A DNA stretch of 64,000 nt from Micromonospora polyrhachis (GCF_014203835.1 NZ_JACHJW010000001.1:1736001-1800000), one strand, 5' to 3'; counted from the stretch's first letter, positions 42,001-50,216 are shown. Program-made: numbers and translations. Notes: generated by a model not told the origin, from the sequence alone.

Positions 42001-44663
42001 TCACACTCGCACTGGACGCCGAAGACCGCAGCATTCTCCATCAGGTGCACGAGGTGAGCGACTGGGTTCTAACGCTCGACCGCAACATGGGTATCGAGTT
42101 CTTCGACCACGGCGGGCTCAGCGACCGGCCGGACTACCTGATCGATCACAGCCCGGAGACGACCGGGCAGGGCCACCGCCTGGTCATCACCTCCCGATCG
42201 GTGGCAGAACTCGAAGCGATCCTCAAGCCGGTGCTGGATCAGTACCACCTCAAGGCCGATTCGGCGCATGCAGTCGCGCTCCTCAACCAGTTGCGTTCGC
42301 TCTCGGGCCGCCTAGCTCTCAAGCTGATCTCCTCCCCGACACAGCGCGCAGAAGCGCTTGGGCTCGCCCTGTCCCGCCTGTTCCTAGAGCACCAGGGTGT
42401 GTTCGCCAACCAGGTCGTCGTGCCACTCGACGCACACCTCGATCTGTACCGTGCGATCAAGAGGAACTCTGACGAACTCGGCGACGAGGTCAGCTTCCGG
42501 CGAACCGACCTCGCCCTGTTCGACCTCGACGCCCGCGCGCGAACGATCACCTGCCGACTGGTCGAGGTAAAGTGCTACAACCAAGTGGGCGACCTCGGCG
42601 CCTACAACCAGCTCAAGAGCGACATCGCAGAGCAGATCGCGCAGAGCGAAGAGGTAATCGGCTACCACTTCGACCCGCACCGCTCACTGGTGGATCGGCC
42701 CGACAGGCTCATGAAGACGCGCGAACTCAGCACCCTGCTGGAGTTCTACCTCAACCGTTCGGTCCGCTACGGGGCGATGACCGGCGACGCCGCGGAGGAG
42801 GCCCACTTCCTTCTCCGAACTTTAGAAGACGGATACCGGCTCGACTTCGCTCGTGCGGCCCTCATCTTCGACTTCGACAAGCCCGGTACCGAGCCAGCCG
42901 AGCTGGATGCGGGCATTGAGTACCACCGCGTCGGCGCCAACCTCATCCAACAGCTCATCGACGCCGCCGCGCCCGAGCCCATGGCCGAGGAGGAAGAACC
43001 GGATCCGGCACGCGGCGAGGAAAGGGCCGAGTCTACGGCGGCTCGGAGCATCGCCGACATCGCACGGCGCCGCGAGCGGGCGCCCTCCGTCCCGACCTTG
43101 GACAGCGCCGCATTCCTCAGCCCACCGCGTGACCGCACCGTCTCATGGGAGGACCTCGCTGCCAGGCGTACCCTCGGCGACGATGATCTGAGCTTGCCCC
43201 AGGATGCTCGTCAGCGAGACGACGCTGAACTCGCCGAAGACGGGCAGACATTAGTCGATCTTCCTGGGGACACGCGACCTGATGGCTCGCAACCAATGCA
43301 GATCGACGCGGTGACGGATGGGTCGGCCGCCTCTACGTGGCCAGAAAAGCCGGTGCTGGCGGAGTCGGAAACCCCCAAGTCACCCGACGACGAGGACGTG
43401 CCGACACCGTCTGCGGCCGGGGCCGCAGCCGGCGACTTCGAGCCTGGGCAGCCCGGCTACGACGTGCTGATCGGAGCAACAAGCCCCTCGCCGCAGTACG
43501 GCATCCTCGGCGAGATGTCGGGGCGCAAGGTCGCCCTTGATCTGAACCAGACGCACACAATCAGCCTCTTCGGGGTCCAGGGCGGCGGAAAGTCCTACAC
43601 ACTCGGCACCATCGCGGAAATGGCCTCGTTGCCGATTCCGAACCTGAACCGGCTGCCGCATCCACTGGCGACAGTGATCTTCCATTACAGCCCCACCATG
43701 GACTACAAGCCCGAGTTCACCACGATGATCGCGGCGAACACTGACGAGGCCCAGATCGACGCCCTTCGGGAACGGTATGGTGCACAACCCCGGGCTCTCA
43801 GCGACGTCCTCCTACTCGTGCCGGCCGACAAGCTCGACGAGCGCCGCACGGAGTATCCGGGAATTGAAGTCCGCCCGCTGAAGTTCGCGGCAGCCGAACT
43901 CCAGGCAAGCCACTGGCGGTTCCTCATGGGAGCGGTCGGCAACCAAGCCACCTACATGCGCCAAGTCAACCGTGTCATGAAGGGCCTGCGCCACGACCTC
44001 ACGCTCGAAGGCATACGTGAAGGAATCGACAACGCACCACTTCCGGACCACCTCAAGGCCATGGCAGGATCCCGCCTCGACCTCGCCGCCGAGTACATCG
44101 ACGACAGCACCCGCCTGAGTAACCTCATCCGCCCCGGTCGGCTCGTTATCGTCGACCTCCGGGACGAGTTCATCGAGAAGGACGAAGCCCTGGGACTCTT
44201 CGTAGTTCTCCTTCAGCTGTTCGCCGACGCTAAGCACGGCGGCAAGGCGTTCAACAAGCTGGTCGTCTTCGACGAGGCTCACAAATACATCGAGAGCCCT
44301 GACCTGGTGGCCGGTCTCGTCGAGGTGGTACGGGAGATGCGGCACAAGGGCACGAGCATCATGGTTGCCAGCCAGGATCCACCGTCCGTGCCTGTGTCGT
44401 TGATCGAGTTGTCGAGCCAGATCATTCTGCACAAGTTCAACTCACCGGCCTGGCTCAAGCACATTCAGAAGGCCAACGCGGCCCTAACCGGCCTTACCGC
44501 CGACAAGATGGCGCACCTACGGCCCGGCGAGGCGTACATCTGGTCGAGCAGGGCTACCGATGAGACCTTCAGCAAGGGGGCAGTCAAGATCCGCTGCCGG
44601 CCGCGCGTCACGCAACATGGCGGCGATACGAAGACAGCCGTAACTAGCGCCGATCAGGGTTGA
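39051..44663 (+). CDS. mad8: Very large HerA-type ATPase with nuclease-like motif, MAD8-like
   Basis: 1870 residues. Residues 1-1100 are of unknown fold. Around 1150-1175 FRRTDLALFDLDARARTITC followed by RLVEVKCYNQ has the D...(E)xK spacing of PD-(D/E)XK nucleases. A low-complexity acidic linker (about 1310-1480) leads to a HerA/FtsK-type ATPase: Walker A LFGVQGGGKSYTLG near 1507, Walker B KLVVFDEAHKYI near 1737, then IMVASQDPPSVP and ending in GEAYIWSSRATDETF. HerA ATPases form hexamers that translocate DNA; with the nuclease-like region it is the likely effector. It matches MAD8 (ATP-binding protein) by order. Confidence 0.82.
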   Translation: MTQGLQEIDPQAIAAELESVLLPRLRRLLSSRGPGHCMRITDLDTDLMARLCGRLRAEVPGTEIVMLGGGDGSLPRDLTVSSTKLVELRNPLPDGTLRPPLLAFIPNDVRAAAEDSFGVATFEQVQLGDVYGELRQKLLDEMPPDIRGDLAEALRRITDGDSPWGFADPVAVVRFLLTAKANDNDPEAIGAALYELALVPDFELLAMPDRAPLRISRNRECVEKLTWSAKSERGRVLDLGLTSSDMRNRLGDFFTEAGLEDPRTWTRRIVIDRNHWSLAFNRWEFDSSSEPPDSICISEVTASLPIIEEGETDPRLSQLIGQRVLALGSKGLQKFNVAFRVDPQPSTVPGLASFFLQVISQEQGPIGLVRTKKAWTSKRPDATVSFTRINTVGWEEGWHFIRVLARTEVGDFIPLVDTAGSPILWAADDDDPSQQPNESDLFYVLPDGDVDIEPPQRARQREVGLVHARTRLQFTALIDGRDPEAVAVTSVNWTERAPGARSVGSEMLEVDFGRDGTMNVPVSRQLKALEQRILAAPAGPINWRIPIALGSAGQASGETSRWPQGEATSRFLAAREAYFQAVRAGATELVTQAADVRALRPLISEYADAYRLLIQGLLKRAETATTDAAQHALADLRRVLAVDTVTLAIRNHRGRRREAALVAPTHPLRALWLAVWAQLTQIWLQRAKRAPREFAVPTREALLRGLAPIGFPPVLPMANGRLLAAVDNLHPFWTLYAPPHEQDPRSLVGDVCDALGLPEPATAGTSINGAYLASRVQRYLVQHPYVRTLMINAFNPGRAGLLADMLLELQRQPAIADIRYDIRLFAPDADAPGLGEALGELLSPTPSVTAREADAFAAPTETHLRPKLALAVRPTADFRRSPNDHPAHLSILFDLFPAEEVGVARASIKESVSPVHGLVQEFHVEYRDDEATVAWARQPRHGQAVPIDGAEELTDLLSTLPGLVSTATATVSTGETELALRPVITLALDAEDRSILHQVHEVSDWVLTLDRNMGIEFFDHGGLSDRPDYLIDHSPETTGQGHRLVITSRSVAELEAILKPVLDQYHLKADSAHAVALLNQLRSLSGRLALKLISSPTQRAEALGLALSRLFLEHQGVFANQVVVPLDAHLDLYRAIKRNSDELGDEVSFRRTDLALFDLDARARTITCRLVEVKCYNQVGDLGAYNQLKSDIAEQIAQSEEVIGYHFDPHRSLVDRPDRLMKTRELSTLLEFYLNRSVRYGAMTGDAAEEAHFLLRTLEDGYRLDFARAALIFDFDKPGTEPAELDAGIEYHRVGANLIQQLIDAAAPEPMAEEEEPDPARGEERAESTAARSIADIARRRERAPSVPTLDSAAFLSPPRDRTVSWEDLAARRTLGDDDLSLPQDARQRDDAELAEDGQTLVDLPGDTRPDGSQPMQIDAVTDGSAASTWPEKPVLAESETPKSPDDEDVPTPSAAGAAAGDFEPGQPGYDVLIGATSPSPQYGILGEMSGRKVALDLNQTHTISLFGVQGGGKSYTLGTIAEMASLPIPNLNRLPHPLATVIFHYSPTMDYKPEFTTMIAANTDEAQIDALRERYGAQPRALSDVLLLVPADKLDERRTEYPGIEVRPLKFAAAELQASHWRFLMGAVGNQATYMRQVNRVMKGLRHDLTLEGIREGIDNAPLPDHLKAMAGSRLDLAAEYIDDSTRLSNLIRPGRLVIVDLRDEFIEKDEALGLFVVLLQLFADAKHGGKAFNKLVVFDEAHKYIESPDLVAGLVEVVREMRHKGTSIMVASQDPPSVPVSLIELSSQIILHKFNSPAWLKHIQKANAALTGLTADKMAHLRPGEAYIWSSRATDETFSKGAVKIRCRPRVTQHGGDTKTAVTSADQG

Positions 44664-44952
44664 GGTGTCCGACTTGTCGTGCGCCAGCCCATCCTTCTCG
44701 AAGGCCAGGACCGGCACGCTCAGTAGCAGCATCAGCGGGTCTTCTCTCAGGTGAACGTGCCAGCTCTGCCGCCCGAGCGTGAGGCCCACGTGCTGGCGCG
44801 GATCATGCTGCCGCTGCGAGGCAGTAACGGGCCGCGCAGGCGCGACGTAGGCCGCTGCGGCAGCCAAACCTGCCAGAGACTCTGCAGTCGGCGGCCAGCC
44901 AGCGAGGCGCCGGCTGGCCGTCGCTGCTGACGGCGGGTGGGCAGCTTCCGGG
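44664..44952. other. Gene-free stretch between defence operon and integrase
   Basis: 289 bp between convergent genes. A forward frame from GTG 44751 (VNVPALPPEREAHVLARIML) reads like protein for 25 codons and then degenerates; probably a relic. No second copy of the tRNA-Lys 3' sequence and no clear terminator were found, so this is not an evident att site. Confidence 0.4.
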
Positions 44953-46425
44953 CTACGCCGGTCTTGTCGTGCCACGCCGTCGCGGAACGACGGATGCGGT
45001 TGCTTCGGCTGCGGCGTGGGAAAGCTCGGGGAGGACGTCGCCGTAGAACTTGGCGGTGAAGTGTGGGCTGGAGTGGCGGAGTCGGTTGGAGATGACTTTC
45101 ATCTGGACGCCGGCTGCGAGGCCCATGGTGGCGGCACCGTGGCGAAGATCGTGAAGCCGGATGGGTGGTAGGCCGGCTTGGGTGGCGAGGTGGTGGAAGT
45201 GGTCGGTGACATCGGCGGGGTGGAGTCGTCCGCCGGTGGGGGTGGTGAAGACCAGCCCGGTCTTGGTCCACGCGGTGCCGGTCGCGAGGCGTTCGCGGTG
45301 TTGCCGGGTTCGGTGGGCGCGGAGGACAGCGACGGTTTCGGTGTCGAGGGCGATGGTGGCTTCGCTGTCGGTGGTCTTGGGGGTGTCGATGGCGGTGGCC
45401 CAGCCTTGTTGGACGAGTTGCCAGCGGACGGTGAGGGTGGCGGCGTCGAGGTCGAGGTCGTCCCAGTGCAGGCCGCAGGCTTCGCCTCGGCGTAGGCCGG
45501 TGAAGGTGATGAGGTGGTAGAGGGCGTAGAGCCGGTCACCTGCGTCGTGAGTGTGGTCGAGGAACCGACCGGTGTGTTCGGGGGTCCAGATCATGACAGG
45601 GCTGGGGGTCTTGCCGGTGTCACGCCAGGTACGGATGCGTTGGTCGGTCCAGATGGTGGGCTTTGGTGCTCGGGCGGCGGGTAGCTCGACCAGGAGGGCG
45701 GGGTTGATGTCGATGTAGCGGTGGCGGCGCATCGCGTCGTTGAGGGCTTTGCGCAGGGTGGCGTGGATGACGTGCAGGGTCCGGTTGCCGACGATCCGCT
45801 GGTTCTTGACCTGGTCGCGTTTCGCGGGGTCGCGGCTGGCGCGCAGGGTCGCGATGGTGGCGTTGCGTTCGGCGATGGCGTCGTACATGGCGTCGATATG
45901 GCCGGGCCGGAGCCGGTCGATGCGCAGGTGCCCGAGGTGCGGAATCAGGTACAGGCGGATGTGCCCTTCGTAGGAGCGCAGAGTGCCTGCCTTGATGTTC
46001 TTGCGTCCAGCGAGCCAGTCGGTCAGGTACGCCTGCATGGTGGGCAGTTCGGTGGGGGTGATGTCCAGGTGCAGCGCGCGCCGGACCTGGTCCGGGCTGG
46101 GGACGGGCGCGCCGGTCTTGACGGCGGTTTCGATGAGGTCGCCGGTCTTGACGGTGGCGTGCAGGTCGGTGGGGTCGGGGACGGCCAGGGCAGCGCGGAT
46201 GCGGTCGAGGATGGTGTCGGCGTCGGTTTGGGTGGGGTAGGGGCCGTGGCGGAGTGTGCGGCGGGTGCCGCCGGCGCGGGCGGGGATTTCGATCTGCCAG
46301 TGCCATTGGCCGTGGTTGCGGGACCAGCCGCCGCCGGGCCGGCGAAGCTGGGGACAGGATCGTCCCAGTCGCCGACCCGTGACGCTGTCGCGGCAGCCGC
46401 AGCGCTTGAACGTGGAGCCCTTCAC
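44953..46425 (-). CDS. int: Tyrosine site-specific recombinase (integrase) of an actinobacterial integrative element
   Basis: 490 residues. N-terminal zinc-ribbon-like start (FKRCGCRD, GRSCPQL), SAM-like core-binding domain 130-230 (MQAYLTDWLAGRKNIKAGTL), catalytic domain 270-470. Active-site residues: Arg in LITFTGLRRGEACGL, HxxR in RLHDLRHGAATM, His in RLRHSSPHF and Tyr in TAKFYGDV. It overlaps the excisionase gene (ATGA), as in pSAM2-like elements. Such integrases use the 3' end of tRNA genes, consistent with the tRNA-Lys fragment at 29.1 kb, though the defence operon lies between. Confidence 0.92.
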   Translation of the reverse strand: MKGSTFKRCGCRDSVTGRRLGRSCPQLRRPGGGWSRNHGQWHWQIEIPARAGGTRRTLRHGPYPTQTDADTILDRIRAALAVPDPTDLHATVKTGDLIETAVKTGAPVPSPDQVRRALHLDITPTELPTMQAYLTDWLAGRKNIKAGTLRSYEGHIRLYLIPHLGHLRIDRLRPGHIDAMYDAIAERNATIATLRASRDPAKRDQVKNQRIVGNRTLHVIHATLRKALNDAMRRHRYIDINPALLVELPAARAPKPTIWTDQRIRTWRDTGKTPSPVMIWTPEHTGRFLDHTHDAGDRLYALYHLITFTGLRRGEACGLHWDDLDLDAATLTVRWQLVQQGWATAIDTPKTTDSEATIALDTETVAVLRAHRTRQHRERLATGTAWTKTGLVFTTPTGGRLHPADVTDHFHHLATQAGLPPIRLHDLRHGAATMGLAAGVQMKVISNRLRHSSPHFTAKFYGDVLPELSHAAAEATASVVPRRRGTTRPA

Positions 46426-46826
46426 TCATCGTCTCCTGGGTGCTCGACGTGGTGCCGCCAGCGGTGGTGGGTGTAGTCCGCTGGTGGCGGGGTCGTTGCA
46501 TCCACGCTCGGCACGGCGATGGGATCAAGTCGCCGGCTGCCGTCGTCGGGGTTCGGGTTCGTGGGCTGGTCGAGGAGGAGGAGTCGCAGGAGGCCGGCGA
46601 CCGGGACGATGATGCGGGTACCGGCGCGGATCAGCGGTGTGGGAAAGGCGTCGGTGGCGGCCAGGCGGTAGGCCTGGGATCGGCTGATACCGAGTACGGC
46701 TGCGGCGGTGGGCAGGGTGGTGGCCGCGCCGAGCGCACGGATCTGCTCGGCGGTCCACACCCCAGCCGCAGGTGGTCGTGGGGTGTTCGGCGGTGCGTGG
46801 TGTGTCGAGTCGGCGTTGGTGCTCAT
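46422..46826 (-). CDS. xis: Excisionase-type helix-turn-helix protein
   Basis: 134 residues. Central HTH: TAEQIRALGAATTLPTAAAV and LGISRSQAYRLAATDAFP, followed by PLIRAGTRIIVPVAGLLRLL, the wing used by recombination directionality factors of this class. Long Pro/Asp-rich tail. The stop overlaps the integrase start and its own start overlaps the DUF2637 stop, so three genes are coupled. Expected role: direct Int towards excision. Confidence 0.8.
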   Translation of the reverse strand: MSTNADSTHHAPPNTPRPPAAGVWTAEQIRALGAATTLPTAAAVLGISRSQAYRLAATDAFPTPLIRAGTRIIVPVAGLLRLLLLDQPTNPNPDDGSRRLDPIAVPSVDATTPPPADYTHHRWRHHVEHPGDDE

Positions 46827-47761
46827 GGCGTCGGTTCTCCTTGCGGTAAGTGGGGTACCCGTCGTGCGGGCGAGGTGTCAGGCTCGACGGTGGCGTATGT
46901 CGTAACGGGCTGGGTGTCGGCCGCGAGGTCCCGGGCTTCCTGGTCCTGCTGCGGTGACCGGGCTGCCGGGGGCTGTTCGTCTCTGAGGGTTTTCAGCAGG
47001 TGTGATGCCCTGGTGTTGGACACGGTGTGCCCGGCGGTGCGCAGCGCTGCGGCGAGCGCCGCGCGGGTCAGTGGCTGTTCCTGGGCGGCGAGTTGGTCGC
47101 GGGCACGTCGTGCCGCCGGGAGGAGTTCGTCGGATCCGTTCGTGCGGCCAGCGGACGGTCCACGCCGTGAGGTGCGGCGCCGGTGGACCGGTCCGCTGGG
47201 ATGGTGGCGGTCCGGTCCACCAGGACGGTGCTCGTCACCGGCCTCGTGGTGGACGGTCCACGCGGAGGCGGACCGGTCCGCGACGGGCACGGGCGACGGG
47301 ACCTCGCTGTCCGGGACGGTCGGCAGGGCGGTGCTGTCGATGGACGGCCCCGCAAGTTGGACAGCGGCGGGGTCCACCGGTTGGGTGGTGGACGGGGTGA
47401 CATCGGTCCAGCCGGTCCCGGACCTGGTGGTGGTGTAGCCGAGGGCGATCTTGACCATGACGAGGAAGCCGAGCGCGGGTACGGCTGCGGCGATCCAGCC
47501 GATCGGTGACGACTCGGCCTCGACGACCTGCGCGGCCAGGGACAGCGTGACCGCGCAGACCAGCACACTCGCCGGGAATGCTGTCGGGGCGTGGGCGCGT
47601 TTGCCGCGGCGTAGTTCCAGGCCGGCGGCGATGGACATCAGTTCCAGCACGATGGCGTCGGCCCAGGCCAGCCATCCGGGTTGGCCGTGAGCGGCGGCGA
47701 CGTTGTGGACGTGGGTGAAGCTGGCCGCCCCGGCTGCGCCGCCGATGGCGAGCATGATCAC
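46823..47761 (-). CDS. DUF2637 membrane protein (SpdB-like)
   Basis: 312 residues; the start is uncertain because coding-like sequence (SRAEGGVQIVIMLAIGG) extends 5' of ATG 47761 without a start codon, so GTG 47767 or a frameshifted longer form is possible. Membrane segments: IMLAIGGAAGAASFTHV, WADAIVLELMSIAAGLEL, ASVLVCAVTLSLAAQV, IGWIAAAVPALGFLVMV, the four-helix DUF2637 pattern found in Streptomyces and Micromonospora integrative elements and implicated in plasmid spreading. The C-terminal half is Pro/Ser-rich with a small helical DNA-binding-like end (QPLTRAALAAALRTAGHTVS). Confidence 0.75.
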   Translation of the reverse strand: MIMLAIGGAAGAASFTHVHNVAAAHGQPGWLAWADAIVLELMSIAAGLELRRGKRAHAPTAFPASVLVCAVTLSLAAQVVEAESSPIGWIAAAVPALGFLVMVKIALGYTTTRSGTGWTDVTPSTTQPVDPAAVQLAGPSIDSTALPTVPDSEVPSPVPVADRSASAWTVHHEAGDEHRPGGPDRHHPSGPVHRRRTSRRGPSAGRTNGSDELLPAARRARDQLAAQEQPLTRAALAAALRTAGHTVSNTRASHLLKTLRDEQPPAARSPQQDQEARDLAADTQPVTTYATVEPDTSPARRVPHLPQGEPTP

Positions 47762-47914
47762 GATCTGGACGCCGCCCTCGGCCCGGCTGTGGCGCGTACC
47801 AGGAGCCAGGTCATCTGCCGATGGCGTCGTGGCGGACCACCTCCCCCGCCCGGTCCGCGAGGGTAATCCGGCCGCCGTGTGGTGTGTACTGGGTAGGCGG
47901 GCGGGCAGTCCGGA

Positions 47915-47971
47915 CGGTCCGGTCCGTAACTGGGCGGCGGACCGGCGGGCCTCCGATCGCGGACCGGACCG
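47915..47971. repeat. 12-bp inverted repeat upstream of DUF2637 gene
   Basis: CGGTCCGGTCCG at 47915-47926 and its exact reverse complement CGGACCGGACCG at 47960-47971, 33 bp apart. Each arm is itself a tandem CGGTC/CCGGT unit. Located in the 380-bp spacer upstream of the DUF2637-xis-int operon; candidate operator or part of a replication origin. Confidence 0.6.
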
Positions 47972-48022
47972 CGCAGGGGCGGGGCGATACCCGTGTCCCT
48001 GTGTCCTGGGAACGGTGCCGGT

Positions 48023-48075
48023 CTGTCACGGGTCTGTCAGCCGTCGTGTACCGGATGCTGACAGACCCGTGACAG
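48023..48075. repeat. 18-bp perfect inverted repeat with internal iterons
   Basis: Arms 48023-48040 and 48058-48075 are perfect reverse complements with a 17-base loop; each arm contains two GTCTGTCA/TGACAGAC units 11 bp apart (48021-48028 and 48032-48039 on the left). The whole lies between the divergent-facing element genes and just downstream of the replication-relaxation gene. It resembles an iteron cluster or dimeric repressor site; it is too long and spaced for a simple terminator and lacks a T tail. Confidence 0.65.
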
Positions 48076-48142
48076 TGGCCGGGGGTTCCGGTCCCGGCCA
48101 CTGTCGAGGTACCGTGCGCGGCTGCCCGCTCGATACGGGATG

Positions 48143-49033
48143 TCATACGACCTCGCCCGGGTAGTCTCGGCCGTCGACGACGTAGCGAGCGAGATCGGCC
48201 AGGCGGTGCCGGGGCCCTCCCCTACCGGCGGCGGCCCACACTGCCTCGGCCGGGCACAACCCGGCCCCGGTGGCGTGGTCGCGGGCACCGGTGGCCACCG
48301 GCAACAACGACGGGGGCAGGTCGGCGAGCAGGCGGCGCAGGTTGGTCTCCCGGGCAGCGGAGTGCAGCCAGAACAGCACCGGCCACGCCCGCCCGATCGT
48401 GGCGAACAACTCCCCGTAGCCGGCCAGCTTGCCGACCAGCACCGACAGTGGCTCGCGACCGGTGTCGTACTCGACGAAGAACGGCACCCTGGCACCGTCT
48501 TCGGCCCACCGGCCGTAGCCGTCCGGACGCACCCGCGGCTGGTAGGCGCGCACCAGTCCCGAGTCCGCGCGTGTGGTGAAGGCGCCAGCGCGGGCGCAGG
48601 CGGCCTCCGGCAGCCACTCGACCAACCCCGCGTCCGGGTGGGTGCGGGCGTAACCGGCCAGTTCGGTGAAGAAGCCGTTCACCCCGAGGCGGTGCGCCAG
48701 CGTGCGGCTGGATGTCCACCGCCGCCGCTCGACGCGGGCATGGTCACGCCGAGGTGGCCGCTCCTGCCGGTCGACGGTGACAACCTCCGCGCCGAGCTGG
48801 TCGATCACGTAGTGGTAGGGATAAGAGCCACCGTCGGCGCGCTGCGGCCGGAACCGGGCCACCAGCCGCAACCGGTACAGGGTACGCAGCCGGCGTTGGC
48901 AGAAATCCAGCGACGGGAACAGGGCATGGGCGATCTGGAACGAGGTCAACACCCCGTGGTCGAAGAGCCAGCCCAGCAGAATCCGATCCCGATCGGTCAG
49001 CTGGGACTGAACGCGAAGGACCGGATCATCCAC
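48143..49033 (-). CDS. Replication-relaxation family protein
   Basis: 296 residues from GTG 49033. N-terminal winged helix RDRILLGWLFDHGVLTSFQI, then RLRTLYRLRLVARFRP; middle SYPYHYVIDQLGAEVV; and nuclease-fold-like VEWLPEAACARAG with VPFFVEYDTGREPLSVLVGK and YGELF. These are the hallmarks of the actinobacterial replication-relaxation family carried by plasmids and integrative elements. It probably binds or relaxes element DNA in replication or transfer. It is upstream of the DUF2637-xis-int operon with the inverted repeats between. No FtsK-like TraB translocase or RepSA is seen, so the element core is incomplete here. Confidence 0.82.
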   Translation of the reverse strand: MDDPVLRVQSQLTDRDRILLGWLFDHGVLTSFQIAHALFPSLDFCQRRLRTLYRLRLVARFRPQRADGGSYPYHYVIDQLGAEVVTVDRQERPPRRDHARVERRRWTSSRTLAHRLGVNGFFTELAGYARTHPDAGLVEWLPEAACARAGAFTTRADSGLVRAYQPRVRPDGYGRWAEDGARVPFFVEYDTGREPLSVLVGKLAGYGELFATIGRAWPVLFWLHSAARETNLRRLLADLPPSLLPVATGARDHATGAGLCPAEAVWAAAGRGGPRHRLADLARYVVDGRDYPGEVV

Positions 49034-50200
49034 CGGATCTCACGCTCCTATCGGATTTCGTGATGCGGATGCGGGTCCCTGGGGAGAGACCCGAGACCAT
49101 GCAGGGTCTCTCGCAGGACACGTGGCAGGTGCTGACAGAGGTCGTGACCTGCGTTGTAAGCGATAGTCGGGGGTCAGTTCGGGGGTCCGGCTGAAGACTG
49201 ACCCCAACCCGGACGTCAACACGGACGCCCGAACCGAGGTCAAGTTGGGATCTGTCACTGCCGCCGGCAAGGAGCCGAAGCGGCGAGGGGAAGCAGTCGG
49301 AGAACAACACAACTCCTTGATTGAAGGTCTCGACGGCGCCGACAGTCACGACGCCGTGGTGAGGTCGCCGGCCGCACCCACCGCACGGCCAGATCGAGGC
49401 GTGCGGCGGGCAGCCGGCACCCAGCCGGGTCACGCCCGGCAGGGTCACGCCCGGCAGGGCGGGGCCGCGCGAGGACGGCTGGCGGGAATGCTCACTGTGG
49501 AGGTGTCAACGAACACGCCGCCGGGCGCACCGGAGGACACGCGACGGATCAGGGCAGCAGTCATCGCCACGACCGTGACCAGCACGATCGTGTACACGAA
49601 GATGGACATCAACGGCGATCCGAACCGGCGGGCCTCACACCCGCTTCCGGCAACCGGAGCAACCGTTCTGGGACAGGGGCACTCCCGCTCCGGCCGCTCA
49701 GCACACCGTGTTGCGGCCAGACGGGCGTCGGCTCAACCCGCCGGGAGAAGATCCTTCATCGCGGTCCTCCTGTCACTCGGTCGGCACCCCGTCGACCGGA
49801 CCACCGCACCAGGCCGCAACGAAGAAGAAGCGCCCTGACGAGCGCCCACCCATCGACCAGTCGGCCCAGCGAACAAGCCCGCCGTACGGGGAACGTGTGT
49901 CCAGTACCTCTCGACCAGGCTGCCGCTGTCAAGCGAGTCAACCCCAACGATCGACGGCCTCGGCACGCCCTCGGCGCGGCACGGCGCGGGACAGCGCTGG
50001 TCCGGCCTCACCAGGCCCGCCACCTGCCGTAACGGTTCCCACCGTCCACACGACCCGACCGTCCCACTCGGATACGCCCCACCTGAGAGCGCGTCGAAAT
50101 AGGTGGCTTTGACCGAAAGCTGAGCATTCTCTGGAGCACTTTGTGACGACGAACACGGAGTCCGCATGCTCGCCGACACCCGCCCGCCTGAGTCAGTCCG
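49034..50200. other. Long stretch without a confident gene; small repeats
   Basis: About 1.17 kb with stop codons in all coding-like frames. Seen here: a 9-bp inverted repeat GGGGTCAGT (49170-49178)/ACTGACCCC (49197-49205), a perfect 15-bp tandem duplication GGGTCACGCCCGGCA (49427-49441 and 49442-49456), and the small leftward frame listed separately. Probably the 5' flank of the replication-relaxation operon plus decayed element DNA. Confidence 0.4.
49445..49609 (-). CDS. Possible small single-span membrane protein (54 aa)
   Basis: ATG 49609 opens a frame with a clean N-terminal membrane helix (MSIFVYTIVLVTVVAMTAAL) followed by RRVSSGAPGG and a Pro/Arg-rich end. Small one-helix proteins of this type are common in actinobacterial integrative elements. 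No good ribosome site is visible and its 3' end overlaps a tandem repeat, so it may be spurious. Confidence 0.3.
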   Translation of the reverse strand: MSIFVYTIVLVTVVAMTAALIRRVSSGAPGGVFVDTSTVSIPASRPRAAPPCRA

Positions 50201-50216
50201 GAGTCTGGCCGATCAC

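Noticed and set aside
41096-42472. Forward 458-codon frame within the MAD8-like gene
   Set aside because: Arg/Pro/Gly-rich alternate frame; the real frame spans the whole region with coherent codon bias.
29548-44663. BREX type 2 (Pgl) system
   Set aside because: The NERD-kinase gene resembles PglW, but there is no PglZ phosphatase-like gene or PglX, and a separate HsdS-type specificity gene is present. MADS order fits better.
44664-44952. Second attachment site next to the integrase
   Set aside because: No copy of the tRNA-Lys 3' sequence or any other tRNA end was found here, although this is where attP often lies.
49245-49838. Forward 197-codon frame
   Set aside because: Composition is Arg/Ala/Gly-rich with no motif. 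The leftward strand has a better small membrane-protein frame, and even that is uncertain.
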